Source: CAXBID01 sp049791475 (lineage in GTDB: Bacteria; Bacteroidota; Bacteroidia; Flavobacteriales; Flavobacteriaceae). Taken from it: DNA of 64,000 bases. Below, in pieces: positions 16,134 through 25,709 of the stretch (positions are counted from its first letter, which is position 1; every line of letters begins with the position of its first letter). The stretch is taken from positions 1 to 64,000 of the forward strand of contig JBAQZZ010000058.1 in the NCBI GenBank assembly GCA_049791475.1, in the 5' to 3' direction. A model generated the notes under the pieces. It was not told the origin of the DNA, did no database searches, and was given only the letters and a program-made list of their open reading frames with translations. A program made the position numbers and the translations under genes.

Positions 16134-18197
16134 TTAATAAAGCTCTTTAATCTTTTTGAGTTTATCTTTCCAAAGATTTAATGATTCTTTGTGAGCTTTT
16201 ATGTTGTTATGTACTTCTTTTACCAAAGGATTATCGTCTTCAACATTCGTAAAAAATTGTAAATTATTTTCCAATTGATTAATCTGACCTTTTACTTCAT
16301 CAATTTTTTTGCGAATAAAAGAGCGCTCATTATCTAAATTTCTATTATCATCTGAGTCAGGATTATTGATGTTATCAAGTTTGTTTTCAAACTTAATCAT
16401 CTCAACTTCATTCTTGTCCATTTTTAAATTAGATAACAAACCGTCTACCGTTTTTTGAAATTTTCCTTCAATGTAGCGTTTGTCATTAGGTACTCGACCT
16501 AAATCTTTCCATTGGTTTATATAGTCTTTTATTTCGGCTATACCTTTTTCTTTATCTTTATTTGGTTTTAAATCTTTAAGGGTATCTAAAAGTTTTACTT
16601 TACTATTAAAAATTTCAAGACTTTCTTTATTGGCAGCATTTCTTTCAGCATGTATTCTATCAAAATAATGATTACAGGCGGCTTTAAATTGTTTCCAAAT
16701 TTTATCGCTGTCTTTGCGAGGTACGTGGCCTATTTTTTTCCAATCGCTTTGAATTTTTTTCATTAAAGAGGTCGTTACCTCAAAATCGTCACTTTCCTTA
16801 TTATCTTCTGCTATTTGAATAAGCTCGAGTTTCTTTTGAAGGTTCGTGTATTGATCCTTTTTAAGGCCTTTATAGAACGCATTTTTTTGTCTATTAAAAA
16901 TTCTAACTGAATTTTTAAACTTAGCCCAAGTAGCTTCATTTACTTTTATAGGCACTTTGCCAGCGCTAAAAAACTGATTTCTAAGGTCTTCAATAGCTTT
17001 TATTTTGTTTTGCCAACCACTATGAGAATTGGTTTCTTGTGTGTTTATGGCATCTATATTAGCTATAATTGCAAGTTTCTTTTCTAGGTTTTTTTCGTAA
17101 ACCTTATCAATTTCTTGATAATATACTTGACGTTTATCGTTAATTATCTTAGTCGCAGATTTAAATCTATCCCAAATTTCTTCTCTATGTTCCCTACCAA
17201 CTGGTCCAAGTTCTTCTTTCCACATTTTATGAAGCTCTTGCAACTCTCTAAATGCTCGCATCACATTATCGTCTTGTGCCAATTCTTCAGCACGCTCAAT
17301 AATTAATAATTTTTTTTCTAAATTATGCTTAAAATCTAAATCGCGTAAATCTCTATTTAAATGCAAAAAATCATAAAAGATCTCTACATGGTGGTGGTAA
17401 CTATTCCAGGCATTATTGTACTTATCTCGGGGTATTGGTCCAGTATTTCTCCATCGGTCTTGTAATTCTTTAAAATGCTTATAAGTGGTATTTATATTCT
17501 CTTCCAGATTAACGAGCCCTTTTAACTCCTCAATAATTTCAAGCTTATCAGCTAAATTTTGTTTTAGGTTTTTTTCTAAACCTTTGTAGTGGTCATTAAG
17601 TTTTTTACGATATTCTCGATAAGCTTCTTTAAAACGTTTTTGAACTGGAGATGAATAATAAAAATCAATTTCGTTACCGCCGTCATTCAAAAATTCTTCT
17701 TTTTTCTCGTCTATTAAGGCTTGAAATTGAGTTTTAAACTCTTGATTTATATTATCGACATGTTTTTTTATCGCTTGAACCTTTTCGTTTTTCAGAAGTT
17801 TTTCTAACTCAATAGCTAAAGCTTCAAGCGACATGCTATCATATTCTTTTTCCTCGATGGCATGACGATCTTTGTTGCCCTCATCTTCAGCATCTTCAGC
17901 GTTGGATTCTTCTATTTCATTAAGTACTTCATCATCTTCATCGGTAACTTCAACTTTTTTAGATAAATCTTCAGGTTTAACGACAACATTAGCTTCTTCC
18001 ACTTCTTTAATAATGTCTAGATTTTTTTCAGCTTTAGAACCCTCCATAACCTCCTCTGAAACAGAATCTTTTGTTTCTTGAGTGTTATCTATTTCTAACG
18101 AAGAATTTTCAATAGAGTTGTCAGTATTTAACTCATTTTCGGGTTTCTTTATTTCTTCAGCTCCTTCTGCGTTTTGCAGTTTATTAATCTCAGACAT
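16134..18197 (-). CDS. DUF349-repeat protein
   Basis: This is a cytoplasmic, highly charged, helical protein of 687 residues of unknown role, conserved in Bacteroidota. The first ~115 residues are acidic and low in complexity. About five DUF349 units follow, each with a pattern like LQDRWRNTGPIPRDKYNNAW, LHKMWKEELGPVGREHREEIW, IQSDWKKIGHVPRKDSDKIW and YINQWKDLGRVPNDKRYIEG. The Trp-x(5)-G-x-V/I-P spacing identifies the domain. A C-terminal coiled coil (about 600-687) ends in INQLENNLQFF and KDKLKKIKEL. It is convergent with the lectin-like gene and lies downstream of aroE on the same strand (99-bp gap). Confidence 0.92.
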   Translation of the reverse strand: MSEINKLQNAEGAEEIKKPENELNTDNSIENSSLEIDNTQETKDSVSEEVMEGSKAEKNLDIIKEVEEANVVVKPEDLSKKVEVTDEDDEVLNEIEESNAEDAEDEGNKDRHAIEEKEYDSMSLEALAIELEKLLKNEKVQAIKKHVDNINQEFKTQFQALIDEKKEEFLNDGGNEIDFYYSSPVQKRFKEAYREYRKKLNDHYKGLEKNLKQNLADKLEIIEELKGLVNLEENINTTYKHFKELQDRWRNTGPIPRDKYNNAWNSYHHHVEIFYDFLHLNRDLRDLDFKHNLEKKLLIIERAEELAQDDNVMRAFRELQELHKMWKEELGPVGREHREEIWDRFKSATKIINDKRQVYYQEIDKVYEKNLEKKLAIIANIDAINTQETNSHSGWQNKIKAIEDLRNQFFSAGKVPIKVNEATWAKFKNSVRIFNRQKNAFYKGLKKDQYTNLQKKLELIQIAEDNKESDDFEVTTSLMKKIQSDWKKIGHVPRKDSDKIWKQFKAACNHYFDRIHAERNAANKESLEIFNSKVKLLDTLKDLKPNKDKEKGIAEIKDYINQWKDLGRVPNDKRYIEGKFQKTVDGLLSNLKMDKNEVEMIKFENKLDNINNPDSDDNRNLDNERSFIRKKIDEVKGQINQLENNLQFFTNVEDDNPLVKEVHNNIKAHKESLNLWKDKLKKIKELY

Positions 18198-18296
18198 TTT
18201 GAAAATGTTTAGGGTTCGTCAATTTAGTTTTCATTAAAGATACTAACAAGTCTAGTATTTACCAAAGTAGAATAAAGGCTTTTAGTAAATAAAAAC

Positions 18297-19043
18297 TTAT
18301 TTTTTACCCACCTTCCAGATAGACCAAGACTTTTCAGCTTGTAATTTCAACATATTTAGCCCGTTAGTTGTTTCAGCTCCATTCTGCTTACCAAGTTTTA
18401 AAAAGGTAGTTTCTTCTGGATTATATATTAAATCAAATAAAATATGATGGCTTGTTATACCATCGTAAGGAATATTTGGGCAATGACTAATATCTGGAAA
18501 TGTACCTAACGGCGTGCAATTTATTATTATTTTATGCTGTTTAACAATGCTACTTGTTAAGGTTTCGTAGGTATAGCTCACACCTTCTGATTTTTTTCTT
18601 GACACATAATGATAAGAAATATCAAGTTTTTTTAAACTGTATGCTACGGCTTTACTAGCGCCGCCAGTACCTAAAATTAAAGCACTCATATGGTGTGATT
18701 TTAAAAGGGGTTCTAAAGCTTTAGTAAATCCGTAATAATCAGTGTTATAGCCAATTAACTTCCCTCTTCTAGTAATTTTTATAGTGTTGACTGCCCCAAT
18801 TTCCTTGGCTATTTTTTTTACTTTATTAAGATAGGGCATCACGTCCTGTTTGTAAGGAATAGTTACGTTTATACCTTTTAAGTTTTTAGTGTTTTTTATG
18901 ATTGAAGGAAATAAATCAATGGATTCAATATCAAAATTTTCATAGGTAATATTGTCAATTTTCTCATTTTCAAACTTCTTTTTAAAGTATGCTTTTGAAA
19001 ATGAATACGCTATATTCTTACCTAAAAGTCCTAATTTTTTCAT
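18297..19043 (-). CDS. aroE: Shikimate dehydrogenase
   Basis: It reduces 3-dehydroshikimate to shikimate with NADPH in aromatic amino-acid synthesis. The 248 residues match the short Bacteroidota form. Key residues are visible: substrate-binding S14 and S16 in AYSFSK, catalytic K65 in NVTIPYKQ, D102 in GYNTDYYGF, and the NADP-binding GTGGAS (125-130). NGLNMLKLQAEKSW near the C-terminus is also typical. The start codon overlaps the stop of the upstream DUF368 gene by 4 bp (ATGA), so it is translationally coupled to the two DUF368 genes. Confidence 0.95.
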   Translation of the reverse strand: MKKLGLLGKNIAYSFSKAYFKKKFENEKIDNITYENFDIESIDLFPSIIKNTKNLKGINVTIPYKQDVMPYLNKVKKIAKEIGAVNTIKITRRGKLIGYNTDYYGFTKALEPLLKSHHMSALILGTGGASKAVAYSLKKLDISYHYVSRKKSEGVSYTYETLTSSIVKQHKIIINCTPLGTFPDISHCPNIPYDGITSHHILFDLIYNPEETTFLKLGKQNGAETTNGLNMLKLQAEKSWSIWKVGKK

Positions 19044-20056
19044 TTAATTTTTCTTGTTTTTTGTCCGTACATCTCTAAAGCTAAAACAATAGTAATTCCA
19101 AGGAAAACAAATGCGATGGCATAATATGTTTCCGTATTTAATCTTGGCATAAAACGTTGATAATTTTGGATTATTTTTTCACCAGTAGAATCAAATAAAA
19201 ACCCACCATTTTCATTCAATTTATAAATAGTTTTTTTCCAAGGCCACACAACACCTAACGAACCTATTATAAAACCAATAATAGCCGAAAGCGTAATGCT
19301 TTTATAATGTTTTAAAATATAGCTTAGCAGGTGTGAAAATGTTACTAAACCAGTTACCGAGCCTAATGTAAAAACAGCTAATACTTTTAGATTTCTAATA
19401 CGTTCTATGTTATGAGTAAAACTAAAATCTCCCACAAAAATTTCATAAACTGTATCGTATAAAGCATTAACAGAATCTACTAAAAGAAGCACATAATTAC
19501 CTAAAATAATTAGAATAAAAGAGCCAGAAAAACCAGGTAATGTCATCCCTGAAACGCTAATTATTCCACAGAAAAAAACAAACCATAAATTATCATTTTC
19601 TTTTGCAGGATTTAAAAAGCTAATACCAACACCTATTAAAATTCCGATGACTAATGCTGTGTAAGTTTTATAATTCCAATCTTTAAAATCTTTATTTATA
19701 TAATATATAGAACCTATTATCATTCCGAAGAAAACACTCCAAACATAGAGCTCGTAGTGCTTTATTAGGAAATCTAAAACTTTAGAAACACTGAAATAGC
19801 TGACAATCATTCCCAAAAAAAGCAAACTCAAAAATCGGCCGTTTATGTAATAATAAAAGCTTTTAAACCTGCCGTTAATAAGCAGTTTAAATGCTTTCCC
19901 GTTTACTTTTTTTAAGGAATAAATAAATTCTTCATAAAATCCAGCTACAAAAGCCACAACACCACCAGACACACCAGGTACTTTATTGGCAGCACCCATG
20001 CCCAACCCTTTAAGGACAAGAAAAAGTTTATCAGTAAATGTTCGGGTTTGCTCCAT
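19040..20056 (-). CDS. DUF368 membrane protein (second of a tandem pair)
   Basis: This is a multi-pass inner-membrane protein of 338 residues. DUF368 proteins (for example PopT of Vibrio) are reported to help return undecaprenyl phosphate across the membrane; the assignment here is by family. The two hallmark loops are present: VPGVSGGVVAFVAGFYEE near residue 25 and LPGFSGSFILIILGNY near 170. These belong to the inverted-repeat re-entrant elements. About eight to nine hydrophobic segments are visible. The gene starts 2 bp after the stop of the other DUF368 gene and overlaps aroE by 4 bp. It is longer than its partner, mostly at the N-terminus and in a C-terminal loop. Confidence 0.92.
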   Translation of the reverse strand: MEQTRTFTDKLFLVLKGLGMGAANKVPGVSGGVVAFVAGFYEEFIYSLKKVNGKAFKLLINGRFKSFYYYINGRFLSLLFLGMIVSYFSVSKVLDFLIKHYELYVWSVFFGMIIGSIYYINKDFKDWNYKTYTALVIGILIGVGISFLNPAKENDNLWFVFFCGIISVSGMTLPGFSGSFILIILGNYVLLLVDSVNALYDTVYEIFVGDFSFTHNIERIRNLKVLAVFTLGSVTGLVTFSHLLSYILKHYKSITLSAIIGFIIGSLGVVWPWKKTIYKLNENGGFLFDSTGEKIIQNYQRFMPRLNTETYYAIAFVFLGITIVLALEMYGQKTRKIK

Positions 20057-20058
20057 TT

Positions 20059-20976
20059 TTATTTTTTAGAACCTAACTTTTCTAGAATAAAAATAGTTAA
20101 AAACCCAACAACCATTAAGATTATTGCAAATACTATTTGATTTTCTCCATTAAATGAAAAGGGTGATACACTTTCTTGCAAAACAGCGGTTTTAACGCCT
20201 TTTGAATTTGTGTGCCATGTTAAAGTTTCTTTCCAAGGCCAGACTTTATTTAATGACCCAAAAATAAACCCAGTAAGTAAAGCGAGTGTTATGTTGTGAT
20301 AATGTTTAAATAACCACTTTAAAAGGTGACTAAAACTGAGCAATCCAACGAGAGCCCCAGCGGAAAAAATAATTATTTTTTTGATATCAAAGTCATTAAG
20401 TGCATCACTTAATGTTTTATACGCGCCAAGGATAATGAGTATGAATGATCCTGAAATTCCAGGAAGAATCATGGCGCAAATAGCTATTGCCCCAGCGATA
20501 AATAAAAATATAGAACTATCATTAGTTGCTAAAGCAGGCAGTGTTGTAATGTAAAGAGCGACTCCAGCTCCAATTATCAAAGCTATAATTGTTGCTAGAT
20601 TCCATTTGGTAATTTGTTTTCCAACAAAATAAATACTGGCAACAATAAGCCCAAAAAAGAAAGACCAAATGAGAACAGGATGATTCTCTAATAAGTACTT
20701 AGCAAGTCTCATAAACGATACAAAACTTATTATAATACCAGACATAAGTGCTGTAATAAAATTCCCATTAAAATCCTTCCAGAAAGATTTTATGCCTTTG
20801 CTAAACAGGGTTTTAAAAAGTGAAATTTTCACATTACTAATAGTAGAAATTAATTCTTCGTAAATACCAGATATAAATGCAATGGTGCCACCAGAAACAC
20901 CAGGTACTGCATCTGCCGCACCCATGGCTATTCCTTTAAGAGATATAATTAAATAATCTTTAAAACGTCTTTGCAT
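20059..20976 (-). CDS. DUF368 membrane protein (first of a tandem pair)
   Basis: This is a multi-pass membrane protein of 305 residues, a paralogue of the next gene. The motifs VPGVSGGTIAFISGIYEE (about 24-41) and LPGISGSFILIILGAY (about 170-185) identify DUF368, a family linked to undecaprenyl-phosphate recycling. The shared segments LLSFSHLLKWLFKHYHNITL and GSLNKVWPWKETL also occur, with changes, in the neighbour. On the minus strand a TATATTTG box precedes the start. It is the first gene of the DUF368-DUF368-aroE operon. Two paralogues side by side may act on different lipid carriers or form a hetero-oligomer; this is inference. Confidence 0.92.
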   Translation of the reverse strand: MQRRFKDYLIISLKGIAMGAADAVPGVSGGTIAFISGIYEELISTISNVKISLFKTLFSKGIKSFWKDFNGNFITALMSGIIISFVSFMRLAKYLLENHPVLIWSFFFGLIVASIYFVGKQITKWNLATIIALIIGAGVALYITTLPALATNDSSIFLFIAGAIAICAMILPGISGSFILIILGAYKTLSDALNDFDIKKIIIFSAGALVGLLSFSHLLKWLFKHYHNITLALLTGFIFGSLNKVWPWKETLTWHTNSKGVKTAVLQESVSPFSFNGENQIVFAIILMVVGFLTIFILEKLGSKK

Positions 20977-21028
20977 ATTTTGATTTTTAAGAGCAAATCA
21001 AATATATGTATTTTAAAGAGACGTTTAC

Positions 21029-22414
21029 TTATAGATTTGTTTTTAGTAAATTTTTAACAAGCACTTTATTGGCTACTTCAGGAAAAAGTTCTTCAATAAT
21101 AAATGCATAATCTTCATTATGTTTTAAACCGTTTTTTAAATGAAATATGCCTTTGTCGTTTTCATGAAGTGAAAAATATAAACCTGCTAATCGATATTCA
21201 AGTTCAGCATTTTCTGGGTAAAACTCAACAGCTTGTTCAAAGTTATAAATGGCAGCTTCTGGCTCGCCAAGTTTTATCAATAAATCACCACGAGATAACC
21301 AAGTATTTAGTTCGTAATTCCCTAATTCTAAGGTTTTTTTGAATCCGCGTTCAGCTTCTTCATAAAAATTTAAGCGTTGATTAATTTGCGAGTAAAGTTT
21401 CCAGTAAACTACATTTTCAGTATCAATATTAATGGCTTTGTTTATGTAGTATAATGCTTTTTGGTAATTCTTTTTTCTATTATAATATTTAGTAATAGCT
21501 ATCCAACCTTTATCTAATAATGGGTCTTCGTGAACTGTTCTTTCATAATATTGAATGGCTAATAAATCATTGTTTAGCTTTTCATAACAATGGCCAATAC
21601 GTAATAATGCAAATGATGTTGGATCGTCAAGCTTAAGTGTAATTATATAATTTTCAATAGCTTCTTCGTAACGTTTTAGTTTTTCTAATACTTTTCCACG
21701 CTCAAGATAAGCACCCACAAAAGTATCGTCTGAAATGATTGCAAAATCAAAAGAAGTTAATGATTTTTTATATTTTTTTATAGCGAAATATTGCTTTCCT
21801 AACTGATGCCATGCGACTTCACAGTATGGGTTTTTGTCTAGAAAGATGTTTAAATATTCAATAGCATCTTCGTGCTGCTGTAAAAAATCAAAACAATAGA
21901 TAATATTATAAAGCGCTGAATAATCTTCTAAATCTTCTTCAATACACTTCATAAAATAGGTTTTAGCATCTTCAAATTGATCTAGAAACAAATATTCCAT
22001 TCCAATTAAAGAATATAAGTCTACAACATCATCAGTGAGTTCTAATGCTTTTTTAAGTATATCTATGGCTTTTAGGTGTTCGTCTTTTTTAGAAAATATA
22101 TTGGCTTTTTGAATGAATAACTCTTCATTCATAGGGTCTAAATTATAAAGTTCGTTTAATAAAGCGTCAGCTTCTAAAAGGTTGTTTTCAAAAACAAAAA
22201 CTTCAACTTTAAAAAGTCTTAAATTAATAGAGGTTGGGTGTTGCGCTAAACCTAGTTTTATCGCTTTTTTAGCTAAAGCAATCTTCCCTTGGTTTAGGTA
22301 GTGGTGAATGATGTTTTCAAATTCTTCAGAATCAAAGAACAAAACATGATTCGTTTTTAACATCGATTCGAACTTTGTAAGCGGTAAGTTATTGTCGTTA
22401 TGACTAAACTCCAT
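21029..22414 (-). CDS. Tetratricopeptide-repeat protein
   Basis: This is a soluble protein of 461 residues made almost wholly of TPR-type helix pairs, about 12 units, for example the runs around HLKAIDILKKALEL, YEEAIENYIITLKL and PEAAIYNFEQAVEFYPENAEL. There is no signal peptide or membrane segment, so it is cytoplasmic. TPR proteins act as scaffolds for protein partners; the partner here is unknown. ATG at 22414 (MEFSHNDNN) is preferred to the in-frame GTG at 22420. It lies 52 bp upstream of the DUF368 operon on the same strand and could be co-transcribed. Confidence 0.88.
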   Translation of the reverse strand: MEFSHNDNNLPLTKFESMLKTNHVLFFDSEEFENIIHHYLNQGKIALAKKAIKLGLAQHPTSINLRLFKVEVFVFENNLLEADALLNELYNLDPMNEELFIQKANIFSKKDEHLKAIDILKKALELTDDVVDLYSLIGMEYLFLDQFEDAKTYFMKCIEEDLEDYSALYNIIYCFDFLQQHEDAIEYLNIFLDKNPYCEVAWHQLGKQYFAIKKYKKSLTSFDFAIISDDTFVGAYLERGKVLEKLKRYEEAIENYIITLKLDDPTSFALLRIGHCYEKLNNDLLAIQYYERTVHEDPLLDKGWIAITKYYNRKKNYQKALYYINKAINIDTENVVYWKLYSQINQRLNFYEEAERGFKKTLELGNYELNTWLSRGDLLIKLGEPEAAIYNFEQAVEFYPENAELEYRLAGLYFSLHENDKGIFHLKNGLKHNEDYAFIIEELFPEVANKVLVKNLLKTNL

Positions 22415-22570
22415 AGGCACATTTATAAGGTTTCTACAAGACTAAATTTAAGGTTCTATTCGTTTTTATTAGGTTTAATAGGTAAATGTTTTCAACAAAG
22501 TAATGAACAGTTTCAGGTTTTAAAGCTGTTTTAAGTGTTATTTGTTGATTTTCAGAAAGTTAAACCTTAG

Positions 22571-23755
22571 TTATTTTTGAAGTATTTTATCTAAAATTGA
22601 AATAATTATTTCACACCCTTTAATTATTTCCTCATTTGAGATGGTTAAAGGCGGTGTAATTCGAACTGCTTTAGGCTCAAAAAGTAACCAAAATAGTATT
22701 AAACCTTGGTTTTGAGCTTCCAAAACTAAAGTATTTGTAATTGTTTCTGAGGGCGTAATTATTGCCAACATTAAACCGATGCCTCTAATGTTTTCAATTA
22801 ATGGATGAACTAAAAGTTTTCTAAATAGTTGTTCTTTCTCTAATGCTTGTTGCATTAAATGACTTTCTGTAATTTCTTTTAAAGTGGCTAGGGCAGAAGC
22901 GGCTATAACCGGATGGCCACCAAAAGTAGTTATATGCCCTAATTTGGGATTATCTTGAAGTAAATTCATCAAATCACCAGACGCAGTAAAGGCTCCAATG
23001 GGCATACCGCCTCCTAAACCTTTTCCTGTAACTAAGATATCTGGAATACAATTAAAATGTTCAAAACCAAATAATTTTCCGGTTCTACCAATACCTGGTT
23101 GAATTTCATCTAAAATGAGAAGCGCACCAACTTTATCACATTGCTTTCTAACCTTTTCTAAATAATTATTTTGAGGTTGAATAAAACCTGCCCCACCTTG
23201 AATGGTTTCTAAAATAACGCAAGCTGTTTTAGTGGTAATTTTTTCTAAATCATTGACGTCATTGAATTCAATAAACCTTACATCAGGTACCAGCGGACGA
23301 AAAACCTTTTTACGATCTTCGAAGCCCATAATACTTAAAGAACCCATAGTATTGCCATGATAGGCATTATTTGCTGCAATAATTTCACTGCGTCCAGTTG
23401 CTCGTCGTGCGAGTTTTAGTGCGCCCTCAATGGCTTCGGTTCCAGAGTTGGTTAAATATGTTTTTTCTAATGATTTTGGCAGGTTTTTAGCCAATAATTT
23501 GGTGAGTTCTACCGCTGGTTTTTGAATATATTCCCCATAAACCATAACATGTAGATACTTGTCTAATTGATTTTTTATGGCGTTAACAACTTTTGGGTGA
23601 TTATGCCCAAGTGGACAAGCAGAAACACCAGCAACAAAATCTAAATAGGGGTTGTTTTTGGTATCATAAATATATGAACCTTTTGCATGTGAAACTTCCA
23701 TGGCTAGAGGATGAGGTGTAGTTTGTGCTTGATATTTAAAAAAATCTGATGTCAT
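22571..23755 (-). CDS. Class III aminotransferase (acetylornithine/ornithine aminotransferase-like)
   Basis: This is a PLP-dependent transaminase of 394 residues, the usual length. Seen: the cofactor phosphate site NSGTEAIEGALKLARRATGR (103-122), D216-E217 in ILDEIQPGIGRTG, and the PLP Lys K245 in LVTGKGLGGGMPIGAF. The closest named families are ArgD and ornithine aminotransferase, but substrate cannot be read from sequence and no arginine genes are near. It starts 6 bp after the OstA-like gene, which lies upstream on the same strand, so the two are co-transcribed. No functional link between them is evident. Confidence 0.92.
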   Translation of the reverse strand: MTSDFFKYQAQTTPHPLAMEVSHAKGSYIYDTKNNPYLDFVAGVSACPLGHNHPKVVNAIKNQLDKYLHVMVYGEYIQKPAVELTKLLAKNLPKSLEKTYLTNSGTEAIEGALKLARRATGRSEIIAANNAYHGNTMGSLSIMGFEDRKKVFRPLVPDVRFIEFNDVNDLEKITTKTACVILETIQGGAGFIQPQNNYLEKVRKQCDKVGALLILDEIQPGIGRTGKLFGFEHFNCIPDILVTGKGLGGGMPIGAFTASGDLMNLLQDNPKLGHITTFGGHPVIAASALATLKEITESHLMQQALEKEQLFRKLLVHPLIENIRGIGLMLAIITPSETITNTLVLEAQNQGLILFWLLFEPKAVRITPPLTISNEEIIKGCEIIISILDKILQK

Positions 23756-23761
23756 TAAATA

Positions 23762-25600
23762 CTATTCCTTGGATACTTTTTTATAGTTTAAAGGCTTCTT
23801 TTCGTATCCCTTACTTAAGCTTGGAGCTTTGAGTTCTTTTTTGTTTTTTGGCAAACTTCTAGATGCTTTTGGCTCTTCGTTTTGATTAGGTTTAGCCTCA
23901 TCATTGGCTTCTTTTATTCGCTTTAGTAGTTCTTCATCAAAGAAATCTTCTTGCGGAACATAATCATCCAATCCTTTTATTATGGGTAATTCCAAAGGTG
24001 GATCATCTTTGAATAGATCTTCAACACTGTTTGGGCGTTCATCATTTCTCCAATCAAAACCTTTTAAAAACTTTTCATTTTCAGGGTATTCAGATTCTGG
24101 ATACATTTTTCCGTCAATTTTATTAAATCTACTATATTCTTCAATATCGCCATTATCAAATAACATGGAAATACTTCCAGATTTGGCTTTATCAATGCCA
24201 ATGAGTTCTTGTAGTTCATTACGAGCATAAAAAATTGATTGCGCATTTTTATCAATATCTACTTTTCTCAAGGTGTTTTCATCATTAAACCAACCGGTTA
24301 ATCGCATACCATTTATTTGGTTATATCCGTTTTCACTAATGGTATCTTTACTTATAATAAAAGCATTATTAAAAACTAGGAGCGAATCTAGCTTTTCGGT
24401 TTCTGGGTTAGACATTAAATGAATGGTGTCACCTGTCATCTGATTTTCAACATTCCAAAGAATCGGTTTTCGTTTGGTAGAAAAAGCATCACTGGGCGCA
24501 AAACGGTCTAAATTAATCAATTGAGTTAAACCTGTTTTTTGATCGGTGTGAATAGAATCTGCCTTAGCGCTAATATCTGATTTAAAGATTTTAGCATTGT
24601 AATAGGCTCTTATAATTCTGTGGTCTGGTTTGCCTGTAACCGTTAATCTATCGGCATGCATATAAATAGAATCGTTTTCTTGAAGCGTTATTGCCAATGC
24701 GCGTTTCGTTATGAATAATGAGTCTTTATCTTTAAAAACTTCGGCATAATGGCCTTTTACTATGCTATTATTTATAGTATCTGTTACTTTTATATTATTG
24801 GTAGCTGACGCAAAATTGGTGATATTATTAAAAAACAAACTGTCGCCCTCAATAATCCGTTCATCATAATCTATTCTGGCTTTTTTTAAGGCATAACCAA
24901 TTTTATTTTCTGTATCGTAAAATCCTTTTTCACAGTAGGTTTTACTTTCTTCTGTAACAATTGTTGACGGACCAAATAAATAGGCATGACCCGTATCTTC
25001 GTAAAAATCGGCAAAGTTTGTGTTAATGGTTGCTTGCTCATTCACCATGACTACATTTTCAACAAATTGAAATTTTTTAGCTTCCATATAATAGCGTCCA
25101 ATTTTGCTGGTTATGGTGCCAGATGAATCCTTAACAACGGTGCCACCACTCTTATAGAAGGCTTGTTGTTTGGTACGATCAAAATACAGCGTATCTGAAG
25201 AGACTGTTGAGTTTGGACTTTTCAAAACCACTTCACCACTTGCAAATGCTAAAAGCGTTTTGCCACTGTATTCAATATATTTTGAAGTCATATAAATGGT
25301 GTCGCCTTGAACCATTTTTACATTTCCGAAAGCTTCGATAAATTTGTCCGTGCTGTAATGAATTGCTTTATCACACCAAAGATTTATGCTTCCGTGAATA
25401 ATATGAACTTGTTTAGAATCATCACGGGTTAATATTTTTGCACCAGGATAGTTTTCTTCATCAAAAGTTAAAAAACCAGAATATGGAATTTCAATTTGTT
25501 TTTTTTCTTGAGCGTTTAGTGCACTTGTGTAAACTAAGCCAAAAAGTATTATAAAAACTATAGATTGTAGTTTAATCAAAATGAAAATGGTTTGTGGCAA
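23762..25600 (-). CDS. OstA/LptA-like periplasmic protein
   Basis: This is a predicted periplasmic or outer-membrane-associated protein of the OstA_2 family, related to the LPS transport proteins LptA and LptD. A hydrophobic signal (about 10-30, ending SALNAQ) is followed by a long beta-jellyroll-type repeat pattern, for example VKMVQGDTIYMTSKYIEYSG and KSPNSTVSSDTLYFDR. The last ~70 residues are rich in Lys, Pro and Glu. At 612 residues it is much longer than LptA. The start is TTG at 25600; another TTG at 25579 is equally possible, and no ATG fits. A strong terminator of purA lies between it and purA, so it has its own promoter. Confidence 0.88.
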   Translation of the reverse strand: MPQTIFILIKLQSIVFIILFGLVYTSALNAQEKKQIEIPYSGFLTFDEENYPGAKILTRDDSKQVHIIHGSINLWCDKAIHYSTDKFIEAFGNVKMVQGDTIYMTSKYIEYSGKTLLAFASGEVVLKSPNSTVSSDTLYFDRTKQQAFYKSGGTVVKDSSGTITSKIGRYYMEAKKFQFVENVVMVNEQATINTNFADFYEDTGHAYLFGPSTIVTEESKTYCEKGFYDTENKIGYALKKARIDYDERIIEGDSLFFNNITNFASATNNIKVTDTINNSIVKGHYAEVFKDKDSLFITKRALAITLQENDSIYMHADRLTVTGKPDHRIIRAYYNAKIFKSDISAKADSIHTDQKTGLTQLINLDRFAPSDAFSTKRKPILWNVENQMTGDTIHLMSNPETEKLDSLLVFNNAFIISKDTISENGYNQINGMRLTGWFNDENTLRKVDIDKNAQSIFYARNELQELIGIDKAKSGSISMLFDNGDIEEYSRFNKIDGKMYPESEYPENEKFLKGFDWRNDERPNSVEDLFKDDPPLELPIIKGLDDYVPQEDFFDEELLKRIKEANDEAKPNQNEEPKASRSLPKNKKELKAPSLSKGYEKKPLNYKKVSKE

Positions 25601-25664
25601 AAATAACGATAATAATGATGTTTAATTATCTGTTATGTTTTTTTTATGATTTTGGAGGAAATGA

Positions 25665-25690
25665 AAAACGCTCCATTTTTGGAGCGTTTT
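25665..25690 (-). terminator. Rho-independent terminator of purA
   Basis: A perfect 10-bp stem, AAAACGCTCC / GGAGCGTTTT, with a 6-nt loop lies 20 bp past the purA stop codon. The flanking T run suits termination on the minus strand. Confidence 0.88.
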
Positions 25691-25709
25691 AAGTATATTT
25701 AATTAGTTA

